64,000 nucleotides of DNA from JAAYJM01 sp964498585 (GCA_964498585.1 CAZCHH010000005.1:31131-95130), one strand, 5' to 3'. Positions 17,129-27,863 are shown, counted from the stretch's first letter. The notes: generated from the sequence alone by a model not told the origin. Numbers and translations are program-made.

Positions 17129-17945
17129 ATGAATTTATTGTTAATTAAATTTGTATTGATTTTACATTATTGCTTTCTAAATAGCACTATCTCAAACAGG
17201 ATATAGTTTGTATATAAATACAATAAACAATTCTGTTGGAAAAACAGCAATTACAGAATGTTTATATTTACAAAATCCAGCACAATTTAAGTATGCCGAT
17301 GAAACAATAATCTCTTTTTCGATAAGTCCTTCTAAATTCGGAATTATTGATTTAACTCCATTTATAGCGATGCTAAGCAATCGCTTTAGTGATAAAATCA
17401 CTGACGGAGCGTCATTTTTCAGCATTGGCAACAAACTTTGGAATGAATTTTCTTTTTCCGTTTTTTCTGCATATCAATTTGGGAAAAAAATATCATTGGC
17501 AGCAGATGTTCAGTACTCCCGTATTCACATTCAGGACTATTCAGAAGAAAACCTGTTGTTCGTTAATGTTGGCTCTGTTGTTGATGTATCAAGTGAACTT
17601 GCAGCAGGATTTTATCTTAGCAATGTCTTGAGAAATAATTATTCACTCAGCGAAAACAATGTTCCCCAATATGGCATTTTTGGAATTGGCTACGAACCTT
17701 TAGAAAATCTGACATTCGATTTAGATGCAATCATAATAATAAACGAAATGAGTTGATTCAATTTTGCATGTAGTTATGATATTGAATATATAATAAAGAC
17801 GCGTTTAGCATATCCAACCAATCCATCTGCAATTGAGTTCGCAGTATCTTCTTTATTATGGAATTTTATTAGGGTTTACGCCAGTATTTATCACCACATT
17901 ACACTTGGAATATCACAAAATTTTTCAATTTCGGTTTTTTGCTAA
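17129..17945 (+). pseudogene. Decayed outer-membrane beta-barrel protein gene
   Basis: A signal-peptide-like start (MNLLLIKFVLILHYC, ATG at 17129) is one frame away from the main open stretch. After a frameshift near 17175, the body reads IALSQTGYSLYINTINNS then LYLQNPAQFKYADETIISFS and runs to an in-frame TGA at 17754-17756. The same frame then stays open for another 62 codons to TAA at 17943, with barrel-like text (HHITLGISQNFSISVF) at the end. The NPAQ motif after the signal peptide and the strand pattern resemble small outer-membrane porin-like proteins. At least two lesions make it a likely pseudogene; sequencing error is the alternative. Confidence 0.7.
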
Positions 17946-18023
17946 TCAGTACTTTTCACAGTATCTATAAAAATTGATTTGACTTTTCGAATCCACCTTA
18001 TAAAGCAAGACCTTTTATTTAAT

Positions 18024-18135
18024 AATTCACCTTATGCATTCCCCTCTCAAGAGGGGAATAAGAAAAGTGGATTAAAAAATGTGGGAAAACTACACTTTTT
18101 CATTTCTCAAAAAAGGAATTGCGTAAGGTGAGTTA
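18024..18135. repeat. C element, copy 1 (about 112 bp, terminal inverted repeats)
   Basis: Ends CACCTTATGCATTCCCCTCT and GGAATTGCGTAAGGTGAG; an inner CCCCTCTCAAGAGGGG palindrome sits at the left end. The interior (AAGAAAAGTGGATTAAAAAA, CTACACTTTTTCATTTCTCA) is nearly identical to the copy at 28164-28276 about 10 kb away. A copy in reverse orientation is at 37223-37337. Confidence 0.85.
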
Positions 18136-18205
18136 ATGAGATTTAAAATAAAAAATTCATTTACTCGTCAAATTAGCATTTTATGGTATCATAAGGAATA
18201 TAAAT

Positions 18206-18904
18206 ATGAAAAGATTAAGTATGTCGTTAGTGCTGTTGATTGTAATATCACTAATATTATCCTGCAGCGAAACAACTTCACCATCAGAAGAAAATAATTT
18301 AACTTTGGTAAGCAGTTTATCAAAAACTATGATTACAAGTTCTGTTAATCTTAAATCGGATAATATTCAATCGGATATTGATTCTATTAAAGTTGAATCA
18401 ATCAGAATTTTATTGAGTAATATCAAAGCAAAACTGGCAGATGCTGAAAGAGTAGTTGATGCAGGACCTGTTGTTTTCAGAATAGCAGATACTAATAATA
18501 CCGTTGAATTTGCAAGTGCAGATTTACCAGCCGGGGCTATGGATAAAATCAAATTTGAAATTCATAGATTCTCTACAAGCGAACTGTCAAACTATGTCAA
18601 TGACAATATTTTCAAAGATTTTGCAACAACAGAAAGACATACAATAATAATAAAAGGTCAGATGAAATTAGCTTCAGGTTGGGAATCATTTGAATACAAA
18701 ACAGATATTGTTGGCAATTTAAATTATGATTTTAATCCACCTATTAATTTAAAAGACAATATAAAAACAATTGTTGAATTCTGTTTTCAATCTGATTCTG
18801 TATTTAAAGAAAATGGTGTCATCGTTGACCCAACAAATCCTAACAGCAAGAATCACATTGACAATCAGATAAAAAATGCAATTACTGCAAAATATAATTT
18901 ATAA
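18206..18904 (+). CDS. Lipoprotein, possibly DUF4382-like
   Basis: 232 residues. AAGGA lies about 9 bp before the ATG. A clear lipobox (ISLILSC, Cys21 region) makes it a lipoprotein, probably facing the periplasm or surface. The mature part has a beta-sandwich feel (VESIRILLSNIKAKLADAER, FASADLPAGAMDKIKFEIHR) similar to DUF4382-type lipoproteins, where a metal- or carbohydrate-binding role is sometimes suggested but unproven. No operon partner. Function unknown. Confidence 0.7.
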   Translation: MKRLSMSLVLLIVISLILSCSETTSPSEENNLTLVSSLSKTMITSSVNLKSDNIQSDIDSIKVESIRILLSNIKAKLADAERVVDAGPVVFRIADTNNTVEFASADLPAGAMDKIKFEIHRFSTSELSNYVNDNIFKDFATTERHTIIIKGQMKLASGWESFEYKTDIVGNLNYDFNPPINLKDNIKTIVEFCFQSDSVFKENGVIVDPTNPNSKNHIDNQIKNAITAKYNL

Positions 18905-18974
18905 AAAAGCAAGATGTTCTAATTGTTTTCAACTCCTTCCCAAGTCGTATTTTGCAAGAAACAGAAAAAAAGAT

Positions 18975-19006
18975 GTGCCATACTTTATTAGTGTGGCATT
19001 TTTTTG
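18975..19006 (+). terminator. Intrinsic terminator after the lipoprotein gene
   Basis: GTGCCATAC, loop TTTATTA, GTGTGGCAT, then TTTTTTTG: stem plus T-tract, the classic Rho-independent form. Confidence 0.8.
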
Positions 19007-19168
19007 TTTTTCAAAATAGTTTAGCATTTAAACATTTTAAAAATGCAGGCATAGAAAAATTGGAATGAAATGCAAATAAATAAATTTCTGATTTATACGA
19101 TGGCTGAATAAATTCCTCTCTTTTCGCTCAAATTTACAGGTTTATCAAAACATTGATTTTTTTCGGCA

Positions 19169-21478
19169 TTAATTTTCAATTATTATTTTTTCTGAAAGAA
19201 ATTTACTATTTGATTGAATACTTAAAACATAAAAACCATTTGGAACGTTAAAACCATTGGTGCTAAAAAAATTTTCACCTTCAGAGGCAAAGCCATTATA
19301 AAGCAATTGTTTTTGACCGAGAATGTTAACTAAAAATATTTGAATTTGTTCATTTTCATTTGTATCATATTTAATATTAATTTTCCCAAAAATTTGATTC
19401 ACTTCAAATTCGCTATTCTTTGTTTCAATAGAAGTAAAATTACAGGATTTAACATATAATTCTTTACTAAACATATCAAGAACTTGTGTTTTCATAATGC
19501 AAGAGCGCGAAATAAGAAATGAATTTATATTATCTAAAGCATTAATCCAGGAATTAAAGCTGTTTGGTTTATTAAATCTTTCTTTTTGTTTGTTTATTTC
19601 TTGTTTTAAATGAAAAAAAATTCCTTGATAAAATTTACATATATTTTGATAATCCAATTCATTGTTAAAAAGGATTTGCATCCTTTGAAAAAATTTATTA
19701 CAAAAAGTTGAGTTTTCTAATAATTTCCTAAAAAACAAAGTTGAATGAGCATTAGTGGGCCAGACATCATTGCTGGTTGACATTGCATGTTTAAAACCCT
19801 CGAAATTAGAGTTAATGAGTCCAGCATCACCATCGAAGAAAATCCACCTCCATTTAGCTCCTTCTTTTCTTTCTCTCCAACAATTCATATTGTTTGAAGG
19901 CCAGTCTTGATTAGCAATAAATATTTCGTATATTTGATAATCAATAAAATTATCAATATCCATCCATTTTTCAACAATATCATAATTTGATTGTAAAGAC
20001 AAATCGTTGGTTTCAATAAAATTATAAAGTAAAAAATATGCTATATTATCACCTTCTTCAACAAAACCAAGCCAATCTTCAATTATATCAACATTATTAG
20101 AATTAGCATTGTAATTTGATTTTAAAAAGTATTCATCAATTCTCTCTTCAATAAAATAAATGCCCCAATATTCTCCGTTAATATATATAATTACCGGTCT
20201 TGTTGCTACCCAATCAAAATTAAATTCTTTAACAATTTTATATGTAATATAGTTTTCAATTCCTGCATCAGTCCAAGAAGAATAAAAAGGTCTAAATACT
20301 AATCTTTTGAATTCTTCTATCTCTTTATCTTTGAAAATTTGATATTTAAAACAATTAGAACCATATTCGCTTCTTGCATAAATACGAAATGCTTTTTGAG
20401 AATAAGCTCTACAATTTCCCCCATGCATTCGTATTCCAATATTCTGTTTAAATGCTAATTTATTATTAGGTTCGTAAAATTCAATATAAGCTGGTCTTTC
20501 CCATTCAATTCCTCTTGAAAAATAATTTCCCGTCCATTTAGGGTCATTTGGATTGAATAACAATCCCGGTACCATTATCCCAACAGTATCGTTAAATAAA
20601 TCTCTTTTTTCAGCAGAAATGGATATTATTGGGAAATCGTTGTGGATATTGCCTAATTCATTTATAAAATATGTATTTGTTCCTACTTCACTTACTTTAT
20701 TTCCTTTATTAAAAACGGCAGCTTTAATAATTATTGCTTTAATAATTCTTTCTGGCGCATAGTAATATGAATCTGGCGACATTCTTATAAGCGAAATGTC
20801 ATTATCGGAAAACAAAGATTTATCAAGAAGCATAGGCAATTTATATAAAAAAGACGAAGTTGTTGGTATGCTTCCATCAGTAGTATAATAAATTTGATTA
20901 TCTGGATTTTTACTTGAAAGAAACAAAGTAAAACAATTTTTATAAATTCCCCCGTTTTGTGAAAATATGACTTCGTCATGAACTGAACCAAGATTATTAG
21001 ATTTACCCGGACTCGGTATATGAAATTTATAAAAATTATTGCTTGCATCAGGATAAAGTCCGTAACTTTCATTTTCTTTTAGCTCTGTTGCATTGACTTT
21101 ATGAACTATATTGCCAAGATTAACTAAGAATAAATCCTCTCCTTCATTTTTTATTGAAAAGTTAGTATGCAATTCTCTGCCGGGTACTCTTTTATTTTTT
21201 CCTGATGCAAAAATTAATAAAAACTCTTTACTTTTTATTGTAGTATCAGGAAAATGCCATCTTGACAAATTTTTTATATCATCAGATAAAGTATAATTTG
21301 ATAAATTTATCATATCTTCTGAATCATTATAAATTTCTATCCAATCGCTAAAATTACCATCTTCATCTTTGACATTATCCTTGTTGGAAGACATAAACTC
21401 ATTAATTACTATAGATTGACTAAATAAGGTACTAAATACAAATATTAATAAAATAATTATAAAATATAATATTTTCAT
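19169..21478 (-). CDS. CotH-kinase-like protein with lamin-tail and chitobiase-type domains, T9SS-exported
   Basis: 769 residues, signal peptide 1-20 (MKILYFIIILLIFVFSTLFS). Domains in order: a lamin-tail domain (about 22-125: IVINEFMSSNKDNVKDEDGN, DWIEIYNDSEDMINLSNYTL); a chitobiase/beta-hexosaminidase C-terminal-type beta domain (about 165-215: IYYTTDGSIPTTSS); a CotH-kinase-like domain (about 335-610: IGIRMHGGNCRAYSQKAFRI, YINGEYWGIYFIEERID, WRWIFFDGDAG); and a degenerate T9SS sorting domain (about 690-769, FNVPNGFYVLSIQ). CotH proteins are protein kinases of spore coats and surfaces; whether this one is active is unknown. Transcribed alone. Confidence 0.85.
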   Translation of the reverse strand: MKILYFIIILLIFVFSTLFSQSIVINEFMSSNKDNVKDEDGNFSDWIEIYNDSEDMINLSNYTLSDDIKNLSRWHFPDTTIKSKEFLLIFASGKNKRVPGRELHTNFSIKNEGEDLFLVNLGNIVHKVNATELKENESYGLYPDASNNFYKFHIPSPGKSNNLGSVHDEVIFSQNGGIYKNCFTLFLSSKNPDNQIYYTTDGSIPTTSSFLYKLPMLLDKSLFSDNDISLIRMSPDSYYYAPERIIKAIIIKAAVFNKGNKVSEVGTNTYFINELGNIHNDFPIISISAEKRDLFNDTVGIMVPGLLFNPNDPKWTGNYFSRGIEWERPAYIEFYEPNNKLAFKQNIGIRMHGGNCRAYSQKAFRIYARSEYGSNCFKYQIFKDKEIEEFKRLVFRPFYSSWTDAGIENYITYKIVKEFNFDWVATRPVIIYINGEYWGIYFIEERIDEYFLKSNYNANSNNVDIIEDWLGFVEEGDNIAYFLLYNFIETNDLSLQSNYDIVEKWMDIDNFIDYQIYEIFIANQDWPSNNMNCWRERKEGAKWRWIFFDGDAGLINSNFEGFKHAMSTSNDVWPTNAHSTLFFRKLLENSTFCNKFFQRMQILFNNELDYQNICKFYQGIFFHLKQEINKQKERFNKPNSFNSWINALDNINSFLISRSCIMKTQVLDMFSKELYVKSCNFTSIETKNSEFEVNQIFGKINIKYDTNENEQIQIFLVNILGQKQLLYNGFASEGENFFSTNGFNVPNGFYVLSIQSNSKFLSEKIIIEN

Positions 21479-21874
21479 TTCTTTTACTCTAATTAGTTAG
21501 TAAAAGTGATTTTAATTTCTTTTTCTTTTTAATTGTCAGCCCGAATTATTTCAAAAATATATATGCAATTAAATTTTTTATATTAAATTTTTTTTCTTTT
21601 TCAAAATGTTACTCAAATTAACTACATTTTTTTAAATAATCAAATAAGAAATGATACTAATTTGATTTTATTATTACGATTTTAATGCCATTTAGAGGCA
21701 TTTATAAACGAAGACGTTTACTTTATGTAGAAATGAACTTTTTAATCATCAGACGACTGGCAGTCATCCGATGACTTCAACTTAATAATAGAAACATTTT
21801 AATTATATGTTTTACATATAGTTACGTGTTAAAAAAAGTTCTTTTGAAATTAATAATTTTAAAAACTAATGTAA
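21479..21874. other. Intergenic spacer
   Basis: AT-rich. It contains a hairpin-like CATCAGACGACTGGCAGTCATCCGATG segment, split here as CATCAGACGACTGG and CAGTCATCCGATG (about 21747-21773), resembling the hairpin at 33409-33442. No gene was seen. Confidence 0.5.
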
Positions 21875-22582
21875 TTACTTTACCATAGCGATTTTTTTCA
21901 AATCCTGAGGCATTTTTTCAATTGCATATCTTAATGCGGTTCTTGGCATAACAGCTTTATTTTTAACAACGTATTCAAATACATCAGATTGATTCGCCAG
22001 ACTTGCAACTTTCAATAGCCAGCCATAGCCCTTTTGAACTAAATCATCTTTATCCAAAAGTAAAATATCTGCAATTTCAAAAATATCTCTTAAAAATTTT
22101 CCTTTTTTTCCAGGCACTATAAGAGAAACTGCAGCAGCTCGTTTTACCCATCTATTATTTGATTTTGCAAACTCCTTTAACTTTGATATGTATTCAGGAT
22201 ACATCTCAATAAACTCTCCGATAGTATGATTGCAGAAAGTATCACAGGAAGCCCAGTTTTCTATATATTTGCTTATCCAACTTTCAAATATTTCAAAATC
22301 AGCAGGCAAAAATTCTTTATGAATCTTATAAGACCAATCGCAGGCAATAAAAGATTCTTCAAGATAGCCGCTTTGCCACAAATTTTCACATAAATTAAAA
22401 ATATGGGCTTTTTCTTTTTTCTTAATCAATTTAAAAACTTCTTTACTGATTTTTTGAACGTCTGACGCCTTCACGCCAATTACATTTACTTTCTCTTTGA
22501 AAAAGTGCTGGCTGCCAGCTTTTGTTTTCTCATCAGATTTCTTTTCAAGTTCTTCTCTGATTTTATTTAATATTTCTTTCAT
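21875..22582 (-). CDS. DNA alkylation repair protein, AlkD family
   Basis: 235 residues, ATG at 22582. An all-helical ALK/HEAT-like repeat glycosylase. The typical active-site stretch ENWASCDTFCNHTIGEF (Trp and Asp of the AlkD pocket) and the following NNRWVKRAAAVSLIVPGKKG match the AlkD family, which excises N3- and N7-alkylpurines. Length equals the family norm (about 230-240). It stands alone between long spacers. Confidence 0.88.
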   Translation of the reverse strand: MKEILNKIREELEKKSDEKTKAGSQHFFKEKVNVIGVKASDVQKISKEVFKLIKKKEKAHIFNLCENLWQSGYLEESFIACDWSYKIHKEFLPADFEIFESWISKYIENWASCDTFCNHTIGEFIEMYPEYISKLKEFAKSNNRWVKRAAAVSLIVPGKKGKFLRDIFEIADILLLDKDDLVQKGYGWLLKVASLANQSDVFEYVVKNKAVMPRTALRYAIEKMPQDLKKIAMVK

Positions 22583-23218
22583 AATTCAACAACTACATTA
22601 TTAATACTTATTATTTTGATTAATCGATTGAAAAAACATACATTTGAATCTGTTGAACATTCAAATTTTGCAGGTTACTATTCCATAAAAACTTTACACT
22701 TGCATCTTGTCTGCAAAAAACGAAACCCTTTTATATTTTATTTTTTAGCCAATTTTTTTTGGGAGTCATAATCTTCTTTACATTTTTTATCTAAAAAGCC
22801 CCAACAAATATGCTTACTATCAATATTTGAGTGTTTGAGAACAATAAATTATTCCATTTTTTTTATAAATTATCAATAAACTTTTTTACAAATTTATAAA
22901 ATAATTTAATAATTTTTTACAGAAATGGCTTTAGTAAACAATTATATTAATTCTATCTTCAAAGATAATAAAATCTGTCATTTACATTTTATTAAATTCT
23001 TGTTCTTTCGTTGTGTTACTAACGACATCTTTGTTTTTATCTGTCATTCAGTATACTATCAATTTGTTAATGTTATGGTTTGTTTCTTCTTTCTTAACTA
23101 TTCGCAATTAAATTTGACATTTTTCAAATATATAGTTATTTTTGTAAGTTAATGTTATTACGTAGAAAAAAATGATTTAATATAATTTATTATTTACTCA
23201 ACTTTTCTGGAGAAAAAA
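22583..23218. other. Long AT-rich spacer upstream of ppdK
   Basis: 636 bp between divergent genes. A short ORF at 22925-23152 has no domain and no ribosome-binding site and is unlikely to be real. A candidate Bacteroidota-type promoter for ppdK is listed separately. I see no RNA gene or riboswitch. Confidence 0.5.
23113..23144 (+). promoter_or_regulatory. Candidate Bacteroidota-type promoter for ppdK
   Basis: TTTG at 23113-23116 and TATTTTTG (fits TAnnTTTG) at 23137-23144 with a 20-bp spacer, the arrangement known for the primary sigma factor of Bacteroidota. It lies 75 bp before the ppdK ATG. Pattern match only. Confidence 0.35.
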
Positions 23219-26062
23219 ATGGCAGAAAAAAAAGGGAAAAAAGACAAAAAATCCGAAGCTAAATACGTATATTATTTTGGTGGCGGAAATGCTGACGGAC
23301 GCGCAGATATGAAAGCACTACTCGGTGGAAAAGGCGCTAATCTTGCCGAAATGGTAAATTTGGGCTTGCCTGTTCCCGCTGGCTTTACGATTACAACAGA
23401 AGTTTGCACATATTACTATGAAAATAATAATACATACCCAAAAACATTAGCCAAAGAAGTAAAAGACGCATTGCGTAAAGTAGAAAAAGAGATGGGCGCA
23501 AAATTTGGTGACCCAACAAATCCACTACTCGTTTCAGTTCGCTCGGGAGCAAGAGCTTCAATGCCCGGTATGATGGATACTGTTCTTAATCTTGGCTTAA
23601 ACGATATTACAATTCAAGGTTTAATTGAAAAATCGAATAATCCCCGCTTTGCTTATGACTCTTATCGCCGCTTCGTTTCTATGTATGGAGACGTTGTCCT
23701 CGGCTTAAAACCACAGGGCAAAGATGACATCGACCCATTTGAAGAAATTTTAGAAGCTAAGAAAAAACAACGTGGTATTGAATTTGACGTTGATTTTACT
23801 GTTGATGACTTAAAAGAACTCGTTGCAGAATATAAAAAAGCAATTAAAGAAAAAACTGGTATGGATTTCCCCGAAGACCCGGAAGAACAGCTTTGGGGAG
23901 CTATCGGAGCAGTATTCGGCTCCTGGAACAACAACCGTGCTATTATTTATAGAAAATTAAATGGTATTCCGGATTGGTGGGGAACAGCAGTAAACATTCA
24001 ATCTATGGTTTACGGAAATCTCGGCGAAACCAGCGGAACTGGTGTTGCATTTACCCGCGATGCTGCTACCGGCGAAAATTATTTCTATGGCGAATTCCTT
24101 ATGAATGCACAAGGTGAAGACGTTGTTGCCGGAACAAGAACTCCTCTTCCAATTTCTCAGCTTGCAGAAAAAGATAAACGCTCTTATAACGGACTTTTAA
24201 GCATACGCCAGATTTTAGAGCAGCACTACAGAGATATGCTTGATGTAGAATTTACAATTCAAGATGGAAAACTCTATATGCTTCAATGCCGCGTTGGAAA
24301 ACGCACCGCTTTCGCTTCAATGAAAATTGCTGTTGATATGGTTAAAGAAGGGCTTATTTCTCCAAAAGAAGCTTTGATGAGAGTAGAACCAGACCAATTA
24401 AACCAACTCTTACGCCCGATTTTCGATTTGAACGAAAAGAAAAAAGCATTAGACAAAAAGCAATTTCTTGCAAAGGGCTTAAATGCTGGTCCCGGTGCTG
24501 CTTGCGGTAAGGTAGTTTTCAATGCAGAAGATGCAATCGAATATGCAAAAAAAGGTGAGCCGGTTATTCTTGTTAGAATTGAAACCTCACCCGAAGACAT
24601 CGGCGGAATGAATGCTGCTGAAGGTATTTTAACTGCCCGTGGCGGTATGACTTCACACGCTGCTCTCGTTGCCCGTCAAATGGGTAAAGTATGCGTTGCC
24701 GGTTGCGGTTCTTTAAATATTGATTATAAAGCCAGAACTCTTTCGGTTGAAAGCAAAGATTTAGTTGTCAAAGAAGGTGATTTTATCTCTATTGATGGTT
24801 CTACCGGCGAGGTTATTAATGGTAAAATCCCAACCAAGCCAAGCGAAGTAGTTCAGGTCCTTATTCAAAAGACTCTTGACGAAAAAGATGCACCAACATA
24901 TCAAATTTACAAACAAATTATGAAATGGGCAGACCAGTTCCGCCGCTTAAATGTTCGCACTAATGCAGACCAGCCAGACCAAAGTGAAAATGCAGTTGCG
25001 TTCGGAGCAGAAGGTATCGGACTTTGCAGAACAGAGCATATGTTCTTCGGCGAAGGCAAAATCGGTCCAATGCGCGAAATGATTCTTTCCGATTCAGTTG
25101 AAGAACGCAGAAAGGCACTTGCAAAAATTCTTCCATTCCAAAGAGCTGACTTTGAAGGTATATTTTTAGCAATGGACGGAAGACCAGTTACAATCAGAAC
25201 AATTGACCCACCACTTCACGAATTTTTACCACAGGACGAAGCCGGTCAAAAGGAAATTGCAAAACAATTAAATATATCACTTACAAAAATCAAAGAGCGT
25301 ATTGCTGCTCTTCACGAGTTTAACCCAATGCTCGGTTTCCGTGGATGCCGTCTTGGTATTTTCTATCCGGAAATTACTGAAATGCAGTCTCGCGCTATTT
25401 TTGAAGCAACTGTAAACGTTATTAAAAAAGGCACAAAAGTATTACCGGAAATTATGATTCCACTCGTTGGACACGTAAAAGAACTCAAATCTCAGGAAGA
25501 AATAGTTCGCAAAGTTGCAAATGAAGTAATGGAAGAAACCGGCGTGAAATTCGATTATTTGGTTGGAACAATGATTGAAATTCCACGTGGCGCTATAACT
25601 GCTGACCAAATTGCAGAAGTTGCTGAATTCTTCTCATTTGGAACAAACGACTTAACTCAAACTACTTTGGGCGTTAGCCGCGATGATGCTGGTCGTTTCC
25701 TTCCTCTTTACGTCCAAAAGGAAATTTACACAAGAGACCCATTTGAAGCAATTGACAGAGAAGGTGTTGGCTTTTTGATGAAATTAGCCGTAGAACAAGG
25801 AAGAGCAACTCGCAAGAAAATCAAACTTGGCATTTGCGGCGAACACGGTGGCGAACCATCGTCAGTCGAATTCTGCCACCAACTTGGTTTGAATTACGTT
25901 TCCTGTTCACCTTTCAGAGTTCCTATTGCCCGTCTTGCTGCTGCACGTGCTGCAATAGCTGAAGAATTACTTACAAAACCAGACAAAAAAGGCAAAAAAG
26001 AAAAGAAAGAAAAGAAAGAGAAAAAAGGTAAAAAAGAGAAAAAAGGCAAGAAAAAGAAATAA
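23219..26062 (+). CDS. ppdK: Pyruvate, phosphate dikinase
   Basis: 947 residues. GGAG (23208-23211) precedes the ATG. Interconverts pyruvate + ATP + Pi and PEP + AMP + PPi (EC 2.7.9.1). The N-terminal nucleotide-binding domain starts at [20 protein letters not shown]. The phosphohistidine loop [16 protein letters not shown] carries H480. The C-terminal TIM barrel holds [20 protein letters not shown] and [17 protein letters not shown]. Unusual feature: both termini carry extra lysine-rich tails (KKGKKDKK at the start; about 28 residues of K/G/E repeats at the end) not usually found in PPDK. With enolase in the same window it can serve either glycolysis or gluconeogenesis. Confidence 0.96.
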   Translation: MAEKKGKKDKKSEAKYVYYFGGGNADGRADMKALLGGKGANLAEMVNLGLPVPAGFTITTEVCTYYYENNNTYPKTLAKEVKDALRKVEKEMGAKFGDPTNPLLVSVRSGARASMPGMMDTVLNLGLNDITIQGLIEKSNNPRFAYDSYRRFVSMYGDVVLGLKPQGKDDIDPFEEILEAKKKQRGIEFDVDFTVDDLKELVAEYKKAIKEKTGMDFPEDPEEQLWGAIGAVFGSWNNNRAIIYRKLNGIPDWWGTAVNIQSMVYGNLGETSGTGVAFTRDAATGENYFYGEFLMNAQGEDVVAGTRTPLPISQLAEKDKRSYNGLLSIRQILEQHYRDMLDVEFTIQDGKLYMLQCRVGKRTAFASMKIAVDMVKEGLISPKEALMRVEPDQLNQLLRPIFDLNEKKKALDKKQFLAKGLNAGPGAACGKVVFNAEDAIEYAKKGEPVILVRIETSPEDIGGMNAAEGILTARGGMTSHAALVARQMGKVCVAGCGSLNIDYKARTLSVESKDLVVKEGDFISIDGSTGEVINGKIPTKPSEVVQVLIQKTLDEKDAPTYQIYKQIMKWADQFRRLNVRTNADQPDQSENAVAFGAEGIGLCRTEHMFFGEGKIGPMREMILSDSVEERRKALAKILPFQRADFEGIFLAMDGRPVTIRTIDPPLHEFLPQDEAGQKEIAKQLNISLTKIKERIAALHEFNPMLGFRGCRLGIFYPEITEMQSRAIFEATVNVIKKGTKVLPEIMIPLVGHVKELKSQEEIVRKVANEVMEETGVKFDYLVGTMIEIPRGAITADQIAEVAEFFSFGTNDLTQTTLGVSRDDAGRFLPLYVQKEIYTRDPFEAIDREGVGFLMKLAVEQGRATRKKIKLGICGEHGGEPSSVEFCHQLGLNYVSCSPFRVPIARLAAARAAIAEELLTKPDKKGKKEKKEKKEKKGKKEKKGKKKK

Positions 26063-26083
26063 TTTCTTATTAAGATAAAAAAA

Positions 26084-26117
26084 TGGCTGTTAGCGAAAGT
26101 TAGCAGCCCTTTTTGTT
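26084..26117 (+). terminator. Intrinsic terminator after ppdK
   Basis: GGCTGTTA, loop GCGAAAG, TTAGCAGCC, then CTTTTTGTT. Good stem with a T-run, 22 bp after the stop. Confidence 0.8.
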
Positions 26118-26264
26118 ATTTTGAAAAGTAAGAATTTATCAAATTTTCAGCATTTATATTATAATGTTAATATAACCTCTTTAAAAATAATAATCAACCA
26201 TCGGGCTTAACTAATGATTGAAAAAATCAAGATGGATTCCAATAAGGATAGTATTCGTAACCAT

Positions 26265-27662
26265 CTATTTTAACTTCATTCCTTCATCAAGCAATTCATT
26301 TACTTTATTAATGTTTTCTGCCTCTGCATAAAAACGAATAAGCGGCTCTGTTCCGGAAGGACGAATGAGCAGCCAGCCATTTTCAACAAAGAATTTATAC
26401 CCATCTTTATAGTTGTATCCAATAACATCATATCTGCCAATTCTAAAAGGTTTTTTCTCGCAGGCAGCAAGTATTGCATTTTTTTGCTGCTGAGTAACTA
26501 CTTTATCTCTTCTTAAGAAACGATGTGGTCCGAACTCTTCTTCAAGTTCATCGACGAGTTGTTTCAAAGTTTTGCCTTGTTTTGCCATAATTTCTAGAAC
26601 TAGTAAACCATTGAAAAGGCCATCACGTTCAGGAATATGAAGGATTGTGCCTAAACCACCGGATTCTTCACCGCCAATAATGACTTTATTTTCGTTCATT
26701 AGTTTGGCAATGTGCTTGAAACCGACAGGAGTTTCATCTAATTTAATTTTATTCTTTAAGCAGAATTTATCAACCATAGAAGTAAGAGAAACTGTTTTAG
26801 CAACAATCCCTTTCTTTTTCTTTTCATTGAATAGATAATTGAGTAAAATAAGGAATACCTTATGAGAGTCAACGAAATTCCCTTCATTATCTACAAGCCC
26901 GAGCCGGTCAGCATCGCCATCTGTTGCTATTCCAATATCGTATTTCCCGGCAACAACTTTTTTCATCAGTTCATCTATATGGGGTGGCATTGGCTCAGGA
27001 TGGTCAATATCACCAAAAGATGGATTGAATGTACTATGAATCTGTGTTACATTTGGAATAATAGAATTGAAGCAATTCATACCGGCGCCATACATTGGGT
27101 CGTATAAAATTTTGAATTTTGCTTCAAGAATCGCTGTTATATCAATTTTCTTTTTTATATGGCGAATGTATGAGGGCTCTGCATCAAAAAGCCGAATCTT
27201 ATTTGCAGATAAATAATAATCATAAGATTTAAAATTAAATTTAGGGCGCCTTTGTATAACTTTTTTTAATTCTTTTTCAACAGCAGCTACTTGCTCAGGA
27301 GTAGCAGGTCCTCCAAAACTTGCTTTCAACTTAAAACCATTGTATAAAGGTGGATTATGACTTGCTGTGATTACAATTCCTAAATCTACAATCTTTTGTT
27401 TTGTATGAAAAGAAACCTGTGGAGTTGATGAAAAAGTATTTGTTAAATGCACAAGAATATCCTGCCAAGCAAGTACCTGTGCCACTTCTTTTGCAAATTC
27501 TTTAGATAAAAAACGAGTGTCATAACCAATAACAACACTTATATTATCTTTTGATATTGATTTTAAATATTTTGCTGTTGCAAGGGCAACACTTTGTAGA
27601 TTTTCGAATGTAAAATCTCTGGCAATAAGTCCTCGCCAGCCATCTGTTCCAAATGTAATCAT
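26265..27662 (-). CDS. Phosphoglucomutase/phosphomannomutase family protein
   Basis: 465 residues, ATG at 27662. Alpha-D-phosphohexomutase superfamily: active-site phosphoserine loop GIVITASHNPPLYNGFKLKA, metal loop DIGIATDGDADRLGLVDNEG, sugar-binding loop IIGGEESGGLG, and phosphate-binding C-terminal loop RPSGTEPLIRFYAEA. All four motifs are intact, so it should be active. The substrate (glucose-1-P/6-P or mannose-1-P/6-P) cannot be settled from sequence. Single gene. Confidence 0.92.
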   Translation of the reverse strand: MITFGTDGWRGLIARDFTFENLQSVALATAKYLKSISKDNISVVIGYDTRFLSKEFAKEVAQVLAWQDILVHLTNTFSSTPQVSFHTKQKIVDLGIVITASHNPPLYNGFKLKASFGGPATPEQVAAVEKELKKVIQRRPKFNFKSYDYYLSANKIRLFDAEPSYIRHIKKKIDITAILEAKFKILYDPMYGAGMNCFNSIIPNVTQIHSTFNPSFGDIDHPEPMPPHIDELMKKVVAGKYDIGIATDGDADRLGLVDNEGNFVDSHKVFLILLNYLFNEKKKKGIVAKTVSLTSMVDKFCLKNKIKLDETPVGFKHIAKLMNENKVIIGGEESGGLGTILHIPERDGLFNGLLVLEIMAKQGKTLKQLVDELEEEFGPHRFLRRDKVVTQQQKNAILAACEKKPFRIGRYDVIGYNYKDGYKFFVENGWLLIRPSGTEPLIRFYAEAENINKVNELLDEGMKLK

Positions 27663-27720
27663 AGTTTTACCTTATTGTTAAAAAAAAATTTTCAGTTGGC
27701 TTTCAGCTGTCGGCTATCAG

Positions 27721-27860
27721 CTTTCAGCTATATTGGTTATTAAGTTATTTCGTTATTCGGTTATTAAGTTATTCGTTATTTCGTTATTCGGTTATTAAGT
27801 TATTCGTTATTCGGTTATTAAGTTATTTCGTTTGTCGTTATTTGGTTATTAAGTTATTTA
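27721..27860. repeat. AT-rich tandem repeat (GGTTATTAAGTTATTCGTTATT units)
   Basis: Five or more imperfect copies of a roughly 20-25 bp unit built from GGTTATTAAGTTATT and TCGTTATTC. A related run, AATAACCTAATAACC, in opposite sense lies at 28283-28320 just before the enolase gene's 3' end. Confidence 0.75.
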
Positions 27861-27863
27861 ATT

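Noticed and set aside
22925..23152. 75-codon ORF in the ppdK upstream spacer
   Set aside because: Phe/Asn/Ile-rich translation of AT-rich DNA, no ribosome-binding site, overlaps the likely promoter region; no domain.
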